Position numbers and translations under genes: made by a program. Below, one piece after another: positions 26,384-39,305 of a stretch of 64,000 bases of DNA. How positions within the stretch are numbered: the stretch's first letter is position 1; every line of letters starts with the position of its first letter. The stretch spans positions 43,762,950 to 43,826,949 of the forward strand of contig JAKCOZ010000005.1 in the NCBI GenBank assembly GCA_022605955.1, given 5' to 3'. The notes below the pieces were generated by a model. It was not told the DNA's origin. It searched no databases and saw nothing but the letters and a program-made list of their open reading frames with translations. Source of the DNA: Rallus limicola. Its lineage: Eukaryota; Chordata; Aves; Gruiformes; Rallidae.

Positions 26384-26433
26384 ACTACTACTACTACTAA
26401 TAATAATAATACCACCACCACCACAGCCACCAC
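26384..26433. repeat. Compound trinucleotide microsatellite (ACT)n(AAT)n(ACC)n
   Basis: Three adjoining trinucleotide blocks, each one base apart in unit: ACT x5, AAT x4, then ACC-rich. A clear example of stepwise microsatellite mutation. Confidence 0.9.
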
Positions 26434-26680
26434 TTTTGGGACATACTGTGAACATCAGATTGAATACAAGCTTTACTTCATGGAAAACTTCCTGGCAGGT
26501 GTAATCTGTCTAGAAAGGATCAGGGCTGGATCAGCAGTGCCTCAGGGAGTTAGGTGCCCATCTCTTACTGGATTTAAATTGTGATAATCTAAGTAGAAAA
26601 TGGATGTTTCTTGGGTTACTTCATTAAAAAGCAGAAGTTTTAGTTCATGATGCCATGTAATCTAAACACTTGGCTTTCAA

Positions 26681-26714
26681 TGGGTTTATTTCTGGGTTTA
26701 TTTCTAGGTTTATC
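26681..26714. repeat. 12-bp minisatellite, almost three copies
   Basis: TGGGTTTATTTC occurs twice in a row, followed by TAGGTTTATC. Confidence 0.8.
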
Positions 26715-26868
26715 AGTGGTAAATGATCATTGTTTTCAACTTCTATGAAGGTTATTGGTTCTTCCTGGTCATTGGATTCTCTTTGTCCTAAAAAGTATGT
26801 TTAATTTTTCAGGAACAATAAATTCTGGAAAATGTTTTTCATAGGGCAATAAAATTTTTTTTTTACAT

Positions 26869-26884
26869 CCCCTCCCCCCCCCCC
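26869..26884. repeat. Poly-C tract
   Basis: CCCCT followed by C11, directly after a T-run. Length may be unreliable. Confidence 0.8.
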
Positions 26885-26940
26885 AAAGGGTTTAATTTGT
26901 CAAATATAATTTATGCCCACGTAAGATTAATTTAAAATAA

Positions 26941-27520
26941 ATACTGATACAGCAGAGAAACCCCTTGCGCAGGGTTTGCAAAGCAAAGAAGCAACCACGA
27001 AAATGGGAGCGGTGGCTCACTGCAGGCCGAGCCCCACCGGTGTCCGCGGCGAGCAGAGCAGGGCTTTTACTGGCCTCTGTTGTGTCTGTTGAACTGTTGC
27101 TCTGTCTTTAGTGAAATCTCAAGCAACAGAAATCCTCTATTAAAACCACCTGCATGGCTTTGTCAGCCGAGCTGCGGGCTGTCAAGTAACTTAGCTTCTT
27201 AAGCCAATACAAGTCATTAAGAAGAAGGTGAATTAGAGATTTAGACGTTGCCGATAGTAACTATCTCTGATCAATTGATATCTTCCTCTGATAAAGCGGC
27301 GCTCCGCGGCCGACCCCCTCCTCTGCCTCATCCGTGCAGACCCCGACCACTGGATCTAATTACGGGTGAGGAACACCAGGCCCTCGTCAGCGCTGAAAGG
27401 CCATCAGTAGGCCTATCCATTAATAACTCTCCTGTGCGCTGTACATTGTAATTGTCAGACTGCAATTTACAGTAATCCTCCAATGCAAAAACTTAAATAG
27501 CTGCAGCTGATTTGAAATTC
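26941..27520. promoter_or_regulatory. Candidate CpG-retaining regulatory segment
   Basis: Two CpG clusters (about 27009-27053 and 27295-27312) each include a CCGCGG, set among homeodomain-like sites (GGTGAATTAG, TCTAATTACGGG, CCATTAATAAC, GTAATTGTCAG) and GATA sites (GATAGTAACTATC is an inverted repeat; CTGATAAAG). No open frame of note and no repeats. This is the strongest enhancer-like composition in the desert. Inference only. Confidence 0.35.
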
Positions 27521-28269
27521 ATACAACCAGTTGAAAGAGAGAAAAACAAGATGCACGGGTTAAAAGGCCAAATTGTGCAAGTGTGTGCGCTGAGTGACAG
27601 ACATTTTAGTACTAGCCTGGGACCATATTTTAAAAGGTCACTGAAAACTTTTGGCTTGGGCCCTCTGACAAACAATGAACTTTCCATATATTTATTTGCC
27701 ATCTCTTTGTTTTTACAGCAAGCAGAATAAATGAGTTAAATGACGTTGTGCGGGTCTGCACATTGTCAGCACAGGTTATAAGTCATTATTAAACTCCATC
27801 AAATCAGACCAAACCCGGTCTAGGCAATGAGACTAAAAGTTATTTGCATTCCTTCTGTCATAAAAAATCATATCCCCTTACCCAAGACTTTCGTTTCTTT
27901 ATTAAATGCAGCCACAAGAGTATTTCAGGTCTGGCAATGTGAGCTCAGGAAAACCTACTCTGTATAACTCAGTGTAACAGCTTAGAACCGATTCCACTAA
28001 AATGTCCCAGTTGAGTGTATCTGGGCACTCAATCAAGACACACATATTACTTTTAAATAAGATTAGCCTTTATATTTTGCTGCTTAACTTAAAACTTTTC
28101 ATGTCATTCTCTCATTTTATGTAAACTCCAACATAATTCTGTTTTAGAGAATACTTCAAACAAATTAAAACCCTCAACTTGAACGTGTCTAGCAAAACTT
28201 GCCTAATGGCATAGCAAGCTGTTTGGTGACACTAAAACACTTTTAAATAAGATGAATTTTCCCTGCGTT
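27521..28269. other. Intergenic DNA between two candidate regulatory blocks
   Basis: Unique, AT-rich, no repeats seen; may belong to the same conserved block as its neighbours. Confidence 0.5.
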
Positions 28270-28460
28270 GCCCTGGCTTTGTAATTACTGCTGCTGAGCA
28301 GCATACGCCTTCAGTTACAATGGCAAAAGCAGCGGCTTGTGCTCTGAAACTTATTTGACAAATAACTTACAAGTGACCTGCAACATCTGTTTAAAAAATC
28401 GTCCTTTGGTATCTGCCTCAAGTCGAGTTCAGCATTAATTATGAAATGCAAACATATCAT
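28270..28460. promoter_or_regulatory. Candidate regulatory segment with POU/homeodomain motifs
   Basis: Contains GCATTAATTATGAAATGCAA, which combines a TAATTA site with an octamer-like ATGCAAA(C), plus CTTATTTGACAAATAA (near-palindrome). Unique DNA. Inference only. Confidence 0.25.
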
Positions 28461-31400
28461 CTGGGGGCCAAGGGCAGCTTTTACACATACACAAGGCACA
28501 GTGCAGGGAGGAGGGTGGACTGCAGACGCCTTCCTTACGCCAGTCAAGGGGAAAGAAAATGTTTAAATAAACCCCCATCCCAGCTACCAGCTTGTAACAT
28601 CACGCCAGTGAGATCTAACTATGCTCAACGATGGGTCTGATCCCAGCAGTGCTCAGCTCCCAGGAGCTCAGGAAGGCATGAGCTGTAGTGGGATGGGGCT
28701 TGGAGAGGTGGGTGGTGATGCCCAGCAACTTCAGCCACCCTGGACATCAGCTGGAGCAGTGGGAGCACAGCACCTCTGAAAGGTGGCCCTGAGCCTCGCT
28801 CTCTGGAAGAAATGGCTGCGGAGGTGCGTAAGGCACAGCAAAACCCTCGGATCTGCAAACACCTACGTGAAAAGGAAAGGGCTTGGCACCCCAAAGAACA
28901 CCAGTGACAGGCTTTAGTAAAACTGATGTCAGCCCAACTTATAGAAACACAAATCCTCCAACGATAAAGACGATGTGTTCTTCAGTCGCTAAGTTCTGAA
29001 ACCTCTATTCAGCCCTACCTCTAGGTAGTTTACTGCTGTGCTCCTTGGTGCAATGTCAGCTCGGGATGAGAGTCAGCTTGTAGTACAAAAGCAGATGGAA
29101 GAGTGAAATGGAGCATTTTTCAGAGAAGGGAAATATTTTTTCAAGGTCTTATAAGTCTTTTTATGTGGAAGTCAGTAAAAAAATAAAAATAAGAAATTCC
29201 GACCCTATGTAATCCTGAATTACATTGGTTTGGATCTGATTTTAAAACTGTCCAGCAAGGTTTGATTCAAATAACATGTGCAATGCAGATATTCCTTCAC
29301 ATCAATAAATATTAATAGTATAACTATTGAATATAAACTTTTAGAGAACTATTTCATTGCAGCAATCAAAATAAAATGCTTCTAACCTATATGGAAGCAC
29401 ATGTAAAATAAAGTTGGTCCATCCCAAAACTATTGATTTCTGCAGCTTTAAAAGATATTCACTTGTAAGAGATCAAAGACAGAACTAAAAGTTTATTCCT
29501 GCAGATCTCTTTTCTCTGTGCTGCGTTTTTCATTTACCTTCTCAAACCTGAACTTAATCAGCAACCAAGCTCAGCCATCAAGCGATAACATTTCTGCAGC
29601 TAATTGTGGCATACTGGAGACTAGTAAGAAATATTATTAAACTGTCCTATAATTCACGTTTCATGTGAAAAACTGAGACTTGAAAAACACCTGCCCAAAC
29701 AATTCATAAACACACTGCACAGCAAATACCTATGGTAATTCACTGGATTTACAACCGTCATATTATATTAAACATACAGTATCAAAATTTATCACCCATT
29801 ACACAGATTCCTGTTTTAATAATATCTTGTACTTGTACCATAGCACCTTCCCTCCCAAAGGGTTCCAAAGCACTTTAAAATCATACATACAGGAATTGCT
29901 TCATTCGCTGTGGAAATACAGCTGTCTCTGGGGTGGAGCAGGGGGTGAGGGGAGGGGAGTAATTGTGCACAGCAGTTATAAACACCAACACTCGAGAGAG
30001 ATGGTTGGGGATGGGGAGTGGAGAAAATTATACTGAAGTCTCAGGAGTGTAATAGAAAAGGCATAACCCCAGATGCAGGCGAGCGAAATGCGTAAGCAGA
30101 CGTGGCAGGACATGTGCTAATTTGGGGTGTCCTTGGGGTAACTGCCACCGGTGAGCTGCCCTGGCCAAGCCGCAGCCTTTGACTCCAGCCCTCAGGCAGT
30201 GGGTCAGGGATGGGTGTGAGTGTCCCAGCAGTGCAGTATCTGGATGCTGAGGGGCTCAGGCAGAAGGCTCCATCTCCCCATTTCCACTATTGTTGCACTG
30301 TGTTGCTCAGATTCCTCAAAGATAATCCCAGCTGTTCTTCCAGAAGACCACTGGACAAGGGGAGCCCACTGCCCAGAGACCTCTGTGATGGGCAACTGGG
30401 TGAAATTGCCACATTAGAGAAAAATCAGGCACAGATTTATGGCTAGGCAATTGACCCAGTTAGAACTTGGCTGTCAGAGACTGCTGTTACCTACATCACT
30501 GAAAAATGTTTGTGTTCCTCAGTTGATTGCAATTGCAGCTTCATCTGATTCTTCATGCTTGCCATAATTGCCAAAGTCACCTGTAGCTTTATTTCAGCCC
30601 CAAACCTCTTCAGCCTGATCTCACTCAGGACCTTCTCAGAACCTTTTTGATCACAGTTAGGAATCAACTTCTGATCAGGTTAGATTTAGCTTTTACAAGA
30701 CAATCAGTCAAAAACTTAGAACTCTCCCCTGAAAATCACCACCAGTGGGATTACTCCTGCCTATTTGAGTTCAGACAACTGAATCCTTAAGCTGTGTCTC
30801 TCTATTTGATATGTGTTATCTAGGTGCAGGCTCCAGACAGAGAGGCTTTTCCAAAAAACAGAGAAGAGACTGCCAGTGTGGGGATGGGCTAACGTAGCTG
30901 TCTGTGTGAGCAGTCATAATGAGGGGAAAAACAGCAGCAGATATTAACCCAAAACTACACTCTTACCTCTATCAGCAAAACCAGTTTCCCACCTATCCAA
31001 CAGAACCCTCCTGTCCCTGTTCCCTGCGGCATGGCTGGTGCAATGGACAGACCAGAGCCCTTCTCACCACAAACCTGCATGGGATGCAAGGCAGAGTTTT
31101 CATTTACTGAAGTTCAGACATGGAGTCCTCACAGGGGTGATGTCCAGTCACAAACTCCACAGGACTTGTTTTATATCTCAGATGACTAAGCCCTGTGGTA
31201 CTTACGGCTTAAAGTTTGTTGGAAGTGGCAAAGCCTGATAGGCGACTTCTGCAGTGCCCAGTAACCAAGCTCACCCTCTGCTTACTCCAAGGCTCTACTT
31301 CAGCTGGCCTCTTCCAAATCCCTCCCTTGTGTCCCACTGTCACCTTCAGACTTGATGCTGGGATAAGCAAAGCCCGCCTGTTTCCATCACTGCCCAGTTG

Positions 31401-32908
31401 TCCTCCATGATGCTCACCCCTCTCTGGGTTGCTGATTTATGAGCCATGTCACCCAGGTCTGTTCTCTTTCCTCTCTGAATTTGAGGTGTCTCAGTCTTGG
31501 CATTTCTTCCAAAATATTTCCAGCCTACAACTTTCTCTATTTTCCAGTATGACTCAGGTGTTTATGCAGGTTCCCTGTCACCCCTTGCCTCAGTCATTGC
31601 ATTCTCTGGGACCTTCTGACACACGTTGACACACCGTATCCTATATGAAAAGCAGCTGCTATATCTCTAGCACAGATTATACTCATGTTTAGTTGCAGCC
31701 TAAGTGCCACAGGCTCTTATTTAGCTAAACTGCCAAGTAGCCAACGGCCCAAGAAACCTCCCACCAAGAATGCTGTATGGTTATTTTATGCTAATTTAGT
31801 GGCTTGCAACTAAAGGTTAAGAAAAATAAGGAGTACCCTCATGATGCATGAGCGTCAGGATGTGTGCTTGATTTGGCTCTGCAAGGTGGGTCAGGGAGAT
31901 CTGCACTGCCCTTTCTCTGCTGCCTTGCTGTGCCTGCCAGGGACACAGGTCCTCTTTGGGAAGTCAGCCCTCACAGTGGGCAGTGCTCAGGGATGCCTCT
32001 AGCTGATAGCTTCCAAGGATAGGGCAACTTTGTAAAGCCCAGCAAAGGAATTTGTCCAGATTACATCACCTTTCATAGACCCTTTTCCATCTCCACCACT
32101 ACCAACTTCAACTCTGATGTTGAGGCAGAGTCCAGGAACTTTTGCCCTTGTTTGAAGCGAGGCCCTGCAGAGCACCACATGTACCGAGTAAAGCTGGGAG
32201 GAAGGTGATGAGTGCTGCTGTCGGGAACATACTGCCCTGCTATTCCAGCCAGAATTACCCTCAATGCAATCATTTCTTAACTGAAAATAAGCGCTGCAAA
32301 ATACTTTTAATTACTATCGATGTATGAGATAGAACAGGTCCTAACTATTAAGATACTGAGGTGCTAGTGAATTAGCGAGGGTTTTGGTCTGACACTGGGA
32401 TCTTGCCTAAATTCAGGTGATGGGAGAGCAAATACATGAAAGCAAAAATGGCTGGTGTAGACAGCTGCTGTGTAAGAACCTGGAGGCAGATGTCTGTGTT
32501 TAATGATATCTGTATTTACTGATGCTTGTGCTAGTGCAATAGACAACTCACACAACCATAGCACTGCTCCTTTATGTTACTTAGATTCTCTTTTATACAG
32601 CAGAGCTAAAACCTTATCCTGAAATTGATGGGAAAGTGCCATGCAGTTACTTCTGTAAAAATACTGTCTTAAAGAAGTACATAGTTCAAGGCTGGACTGA
32701 TGATCCTGCAGTCCCTGCCTGTAGCTCAGTGGTTCCATTAGGTAGGTGAAGTCTGCAAACTTCACGTTATTATAAATGCTGGAACAGTTGCAACAGCCCC
32801 GACTCATGGCCCCGCTCCAGGCCAAGTGGCAGTAACAAAGAGGGGACCGTTCTCACCTCAACAAGAGATAAGCATGACGTGACTCCCTGGTCACACTGAA
32901 GCTAGATG
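28461..32908. other. Intergenic DNA, no gene seen
   Basis: Mixed AT-rich and moderately GC-rich unique DNA. Only short chance ORFs. No repeat family recognised. Confidence 0.5.
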
Positions 32909-33075
32909 AAATCATGGAAACATAGAACCTTTAAGGTTGGAAAATACCTCCAAGATCACCAAGTCCAACTGTCAACTAAACCATGCCCTGTCAACTAAGC
33001 CATGCCCTGGAGCGCCACGTCTACACCTCCAGGGATGGTGACTCCACCACCTCTCTGGGCAGCCTGATCTCTTCT
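32909..33075 (-). mobile_element. CR1 LINE 3' end fragment
   Basis: Read on the plus strand it starts ATCATGGAAACATAGAACCT and continues through AAGGTTGGAAAATACCTCCA and AGATCACCAAGTCCAAC to CCTCCAGGGATGGTGACTCC and CTGGGCAGCC, the usual 3' end of an inverted CR1. It contains a private tandem duplication of 19 bp (GTCAACTAAACCATGCCCT, 32971-32989 and 32990-33008). Too short to code. Confidence 0.85.
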
Positions 33076-35692
33076 CCTTGCCCTACCACTTCACCTGAAT
33101 GAACATTTCCAGCTACAACATAGGATCCATCTCATGAGCTGTGTGCTACTGCTGGGTGGGGAGGAAGGGGGCTCTCTCTTGTTCAACTCACCTCACGTTG
33201 AAAGAGTGATCTAAAGGTAGAAAAACTAAACGGTGCCCTGTGGTGGCTGACCTGGCTCCACTGGAAGTGTAGTAGTCAGCCCAGGTGCAGGTGTCCACAG
33301 AGCATATGCCTGAAGTTAGCTAACATCCTATATGTTAATACAAGTTGTAAGGAAGACTGCCCCCATTCCTTCCATATAAAACCCACCCACCTGGCAAAAG
33401 AAAGCAGAGCAGGCACATGGATATTCATCAGGAAAGATGTGCTATCTCAGAACTATGTAGCTGGCAAAGACACTGTGCTTTTTCCTTAAGAGCCTCAAAA
33501 AGAGAAGCAAAACAGAAGAGGTTCCCTTTGCAAATCACTGCACTTCTCAACCTTTGATATCCAGATTTTACACTTCTTGTATTCAAAGGACTTCTGTGTT
33601 CCAACGCACACATAGTACAGAGCCCAAGCAGATGTCTTCCCACTGACCAGAAAGAGGTGGACAGGAACCCAGAACTACAGGAAAATTTCAAGTTAACAGA
33701 AGAAAATTACTTCAATTTAAGAGTTAGCATGAGGCTTCTAATAAAACACATTTTAAAAAAGTAACATTACAACAACAACAAAAATAAGCCAGGTAAATGG
33801 AGGTGGCTAAGTAAATAACACCGTTCTCATAATGTACAGAAGGTTCTTGGTTATTTTACTCACCAAAATGAAAATACTGTTCACATTCTATACAATAAGG
33901 AAGGAAATAATCACAGCTCTGAGAAAAATAAAACCCACTTCCACGTCAGTACTGCCTGTGTCCACTGACATGGAGATTTCCTCTAAGGAGCAGATCCTGC
34001 ACCTGGACTCTAGCAGGAGCATTAAGTGAAGTCCAGCCAAGAACCGAATCTGCTCCTGTGTGTTTCTGGACTTGAAGTTAGGATGAGCTTTGTTACTACA
34101 TCCTCTCAGGACAAGCACATTCAAAAACTTGGTTCCCTTGGTTTTCACTCAAATTCCTTTTTCTGTATGGTTTTACTTAAGAGTAGCAGCTAGACAAATA
34201 CATAACTTAGGGGTCTATTGATTCAATTATGAAACATTTATTCCTGTAATGAGATGAGAACTGGTACCTGTAAACTTCTGACACGCAGAGGCGCTGTCTT
34301 TCTAGTTCCTATATTTGCCACCGAGGTTTGTCAGGGTGACAAACATCAACTGTCCTGAAAATGTCTATCTTGTTGTTACAGCTGTACTAAAAGTTAATTA
34401 TTCCTCCTCTTCAGTCAAGCCTGATGTTCCTTCAGTGAAGCAGGAAGAACCCAGTTGTTGCTGCATTCTGAGCAGCTTAAATTTACAAACACAAAAGGAT
34501 TGTTATGTTAGTTGCTATTAAGCTGTACTTGAAGGGTACAGTAGGTGAAGATGCTCCCGTACTGGCAAACAGGCACCGGCCTCTGATACAGAAACTTACT
34601 GATCTCACACTGAATTTCTGGAGGGCTCTGGACGCTTCACATTGCTACCCAGCAAGGGATGGACCACTTCCTTTGTACTCCACATTAGATGGCCATCCCT
34701 CATCTCATTCCTCCACAATAGATGTTTCCTGCTAATTTTTCTAAATTGTTATTTTCAGACATATTTTCCTGTCAGAAAATTGGGGAAATTAATTTTCCAT
34801 TTTGTTCTACTTGCTAGAAGAACTTGGGGGCTGTGTTATCCCATGCTACGGCTTACTAGCCAACACATCTGGGCTTAAAGGGCCTTACCTTCCAGTGCCA
34901 TCACTGTCAGGAAGGAACCCAGAGGAATGAAAAAAAGGAGCTGGAAGATACTCAAGGTTTCTCAGGATTCTCAGCTGAGAACTATTTACTTCGTTACAGC
35001 TGCAGCAAGGAACAAAGTAGGTGCTTTTGAAAGACTGGAGATTCTGCCCTCCTCCATGTCCCAGAAAAAGGTACCACCATGCCTATCTGCAGTTCCGCAG
35101 GCTCTTTGCTATAACCTAAGGTGAAAGGTGGAGAAGTTTCCTGCTGCAGATGCCAAGAAACTCCCTGCTGCAGGGGGAAGTTTTCACAAGGACAGACTCC
35201 TGGTCTTTGACTGGCAGGTCTGTCTCGTCTCTGTAAAAACATAGACGTGACACTGGTGTGCCAGCAAGAATGCTCCACAAACATGCTTTCCACATCCAGG
35301 CTAAGCGAAAAAGAAAACAAATGGGGGAAAAAATGCAATCAATGTTATTAATGTTGAGACTACTAGCAAACATTAATGTGTTATTCTGAAAACATGTGCT
35401 GAATTGCGCAAACTTGCGTTACTGAACCCTTGTGCTCTGGGGACTCCCAGCTCCAACAGAAATCTTGCAGGTACAATGGTCGTCACAGAGATCAAATTGT
35501 AGCACGTACATCATCATTTTTAACCTGAGCGTCCCTTAAGAGTCTTCACAGAGCTGTGGAGACAGTTCATTCATCAGAGGAAGGAGACAAGCAGACTTGT
35601 CTTTAAACGAAGTCAAGAAATAATGTTTTCACAAATATTTTTTTTATTTAATAATTTTTTTGTGAACTCTGGTAGATTTATGGAAAGAACAG
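33076..35692. other. Intergenic DNA just downstream of DICER1
   Basis: Unique DNA with no convincing gene. Minus-strand T-rich segments near 35690-35715 are the downstream element of the DICER1 poly(A) site. Confidence 0.55.
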
Positions 35693-35742
35693 CTAAAAAA
35701 AAACAAAAGCAAAAAGACAATGCAAGGTGAACAGACCATAAC

Positions 35743-35748
35743 TTTATT
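35743..35748 (-). terminator. DICER1: Poly(A) signal AATAAA of DICER1
   Basis: The minus strand reads CCAATAAAGTTATGG. A CA cleavage site lies about 15 nt downstream (near 35728), followed by a U/GU-rich stretch (about 35690-35715), the arrangement expected of a strong cleavage and polyadenylation site. Confidence 0.8.
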
Positions 35749-35826
35749 GGAGATATACTCAGCTACAATTATTACAAAAAACTATTAAAGGTAATTGTGA
35801 TCCATAAGGTGCAGATTGCAAACTTC

Positions 35827-35834
35827 TGCAGCAT
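35827..35834 (-). promoter_or_regulatory. miR-103/107 8-mer seed match, distal 3' UTR
   Basis: The plus strand TGCAGCAT gives ATGCTGCA in mRNA, an 8-mer match to the miR-103/107 seed. It lies about 100 nt before the cleavage site, a favourable place near the UTR end. miR-103/107 targeting of Dicer is known in mammals. Confidence 0.5.
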
Positions 35835-35879
35835 GATTACAGTATGAATGAATTACATTTTATGTCCCTTAAAGACAGC

Positions 35880-35887
35880 TGCAGCAT
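35880..35887 (-). promoter_or_regulatory. miR-103/107 8-mer seed match, distal 3' UTR
   Basis: A second ATGCTGCA in the mRNA sense, 46 nt upstream of the previous one. Pairs spaced this closely can act cooperatively. Confidence 0.5.
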
Positions 35888-36694
35888 GTGATGGTAAATA
35901 TTTTATTGTCCATCAAATTATATTTGTTATTCATTCTACTTGATTTTAACCATCTTTCAGTCAACTATTTACAATAAAAATGCCTGCAATTTCCAATTCT
36001 TGTTCACAAATGTTTTTCTCTCCAACTTGCTGCTGCAGTAAATTCCGAGTGCATCTACAAAGCAATTAAAGTAGTCTGTGGTTGCCATTCAAATAAAAGA
36101 GGGAAAAAGCCCCAGGACTTTATTGGATAAAATTTATTTTTAAGAAATGTAGCTAGCTGTGACAGAAGTTAATTTTAACTGCTAGTGGAGTATACTAACA
36201 ATGACCTCTAGGTATTTGCTAACATAATTCAGATTGAGTTACAGTTGATATTTAGATTACATTTCATGGTCATGAACTGTAGTGTTTAAAGTTTTAAACC
36301 TAATAGGAAAGTAAATAAATTAACTTTAACTTCTTGAAAATTAGAGCAATTGGAAAAGGATCAATGTCAGTAATTTGGTACCAAAAATCAAAATCCTTCT
36401 CGCTTCACTCATGATAAATACAGAGACTTCCTTGCGAATGCTTTTGTAAGGAACCCCACCCAAACCATACCAACCCAGAACACTGTCAGACAGAGGTAAG
36501 TGTGCATCACAGGGACCACGATGCTCCCTGTCATTATTGGATTACATGTGCTGCTGTGGCTGAAATACAAAGATTTCATGTCTATACGGATAAAAGCAAT
36601 AGCATAGTTCTCATATGCAGTAACACCAACTCCACATTTTCCAGTTAATGGTTCTGTGTTTGCTTACAAGGAGGAAAACCCAAATTCTGCAACA

Positions 36695-36702
36695 TAGCAG
36701 CA
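36695..36702 (-). promoter_or_regulatory. miR-15/16 family 8-mer seed match in 3' UTR
   Basis: The plus strand TAGCAGCA gives TGCTGCTA in mRNA, a full seed match to the miR-15/16/195/497 family. Function is inferred from the seed alone. Confidence 0.35.
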
Positions 36703-36907
36703 CAAGATCTTCAGGTACGTAAAAGAATGCAGTTCCACTGATTAAAGTGATACCACATCAAATGTGTACTGGCTGAGGATCTGGCACCTCTATATTCCTC
36801 CCCAGCACGGAAACTGGTTCTTGTCCAAGTTCTGCACTCGGCAGTCACAACATACTGTTGTGTAATGAGACTTAAAAATAGCAGGATGTTTTTCCTGTAC
36901 AGAGTGA

Positions 36908-36914
36908 GCAGCAT
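36908..36914 (-). promoter_or_regulatory. miR-103/107 7-mer seed match in 3' UTR
   Basis: The plus strand GCAGCAT gives ATGCTGC in mRNA, a 7-mer-m8 site. Confidence 0.4.
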
Positions 36915-37437
36915 CGAGCAGAACGAACGCTTCAGAAGTCGCTACTGGGCACTCAATCTGCAGACTGAGCAGAGATGCCGTGGAGGCTGACCAAATTACT
37001 AGGGGCTGTCTTCTCGCAAAAGCTACATTCTAGGCATAGTACGTTGGTTTGTTCAGAGATAATTACTGGAGTGTCAGAGGTCATTCTAATTTCAATTACT
37101 TCACATAACAGTAAAATGGTGTAGTAGAAAAACAATAGCTTTAAAATACAATCAAGAGTTGTAACACCTCTTTGTTGTATTTTTCAACATACAGTAAAAA
37201 CGCCACAGACGTTACAAATGACCTATTTGAGTTGTGCAAGTAAATGACACATTGCAGGCATTATAATTATCTTTTTCAAATTCAGTAAATCAGAACAGCA
37301 GCAAGGCCAAACCACATTTTTCCTCTCTGTTAAGCATTTTTTCCTTGAAATGAGGTAAAGCATGGTACCAAGTGCAATGCTTATTTGTGCTACATGAACA
37401 GAACAGCGCAAAAAAAAAAAGCCATAAAAATAAAAAC

Positions 37438-37444
37438 GCAGCAT
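37438..37444 (-). promoter_or_regulatory. miR-103/107 7-mer seed match in 3' UTR
   Basis: The plus strand GCAGCAT gives ATGCTGC in mRNA, a 7-mer-m8 site in an A/U-rich context. Confidence 0.4.
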
Positions 37445-38913
37445 AGTTAGGAGGACTGTTTAAAGTACAGTATAACAGGACTTAGATAAAAACAAAAACA
37501 AGGTTCATGCCAACTAACCCCCACACTACTTGTGATGAGCCTGTGTGGTTGGTTTTGAAGATGGGTTGCAGCAGTCCGCTGACACTTGTGCTTATAGCAT
37601 GTCAAGTGATTTCTATCCCAACCTTCAAATGATCAGATTTAGGTCTTTGATGGCTTACACTGTCCAATATCAAAATCTTATCAACTGTCAGGTAAAACAC
37701 ACAGATGCGTAACATGGAGACTAATATGACTTTTCTATCTCAAAGGATAAAAAATATTTCAATGAGGTCACACTGGAAAAAATTACGGCATTTAAGACGC
37801 ATTTAAAAACGCATCAGCAGCAGAAACTACTTTATAGTCAGCCACTACACATTTCAGATTTCCAATTCATAGGCTTTATCTAGTAACAAAGTGACCATTA
37901 AGCTATTCTGAAACACAGAGCAAGTTCAGTTAATTTTCTTTGCATCAAAACAGCCCAGCACTTCACTGCTAACAATTACCTGAAACCCCTGAGAATCTAT
38001 AACCTTCTAACAACCAGTAAGAACATGGAGGCATTCAAAGACTAACTTAAATTTTATTTTTTCACAATGCAGTTTAAACTACTTAAGAATTTCTAGATGG
38101 TCTAATTTTATCTGCTGATTGATGTCTGGCCAGACATGCAGAATTGTTAACATTCGTAATCACGGATTTTTGCTAAGAAGCTTCACTCCTACCACAAGGA
38201 AAGAGCTTTAACTTAAAAAAAGAAATCACCAATTTAACAACTAACTCAAATCAATTTACCTTTAAAAGTTTAGACTGCATGTTTTTACTGTTCCATCTCA
38301 TCTACATTTGTTTCATACACATCAAGACTTGCAGGTCTCACATTTCCATATTGTACTTTCATGACCAAAGTAAAAAACAAATGCTAGAATTTTTTATAAG
38401 CAAGTATTTTAATTCCCTGTCTGGCTACTACAACAACGCTGCTTTTACATACAATAATGGTCCTTTTTGCAGAATGAAAAATGATTGAGATAGAAAATAC
38501 GTGAACTTTTGAAAACTGTATTTCAGAAAAGCTTAATATCTACCCCTTGTCACTAAGGCATTTATTTTATTCTTTTGTTAAGAAAGCAAGAGCTGACCGT
38601 TTTTGTTTTGTTTTAGTGTGCATTTGTGAGGAAAGGAATAGGGTTTAAAAGCAGGAAATACAGTATTTATTTGTAATTTAATACATAAAACACAGCATCA
38701 AGTTCAACCTATTGTGCTGGAAAACGTAAAACACCTTGCTCTGCTTTCTCAAACTTCAAGCATAAGTAACAGGGCAAAATTGCAGCAAACCTCTACTGAT
38801 ATTGGTGGGAATACGAGACCCACAGCTTTTTTAAAAGGTAAATTAAGAGGTATTATAGTTACAGTGCAAAAAATTAAAATTTCAAGCATAATATATAAAC
38901 ATAGCACCAAAAC

Positions 38914-38970
38914 AGAAAAAAAAAACGCATGCAAAAAAAAGGAGGAAAAGAAAAGAAAAAAAAAAAAAAA
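38914..38970 (-). repeat. U-rich tract in DICER1 3' UTR
   Basis: The plus strand is a run of A interrupted by a few G and C, including A16, so the transcript has a U-rich tract of over 50 nt. It is either simple repeat or a binding stretch for U-rich-binding proteins such as the ELAV/HuR, TIA1 or PTB families. Confidence 0.6.
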
Positions 38971-39305
38971 GAACTGAGGTATTTAAGTGAAGAGTGCCTA
39001 CAAAAATCTAATTAAAGAAGTATAGGCAAAGCCTAAAAAATAAAAGTATGATTTTCCCCCCCCAGCCCCAGTAGACCAAAACACCAATGAGCTAGTTTCT
39101 CTAAATTAAGGACCTAAATCACAGATGTATCAAAAGTACGGCAGTTATATCTCAAACATCAACTTTCATGTTATTTAACAGCACAGCTTTGGTAGGTGAA
39201 ATATGCATGCAACTCTGAAAAGTACAGTAAGAAATTTACGTGGAAATATCTCTAAGTGTAAAGGTGCTCTGTTTGTTAAATACGTAACCAATTGACTATA
39301 AAATC

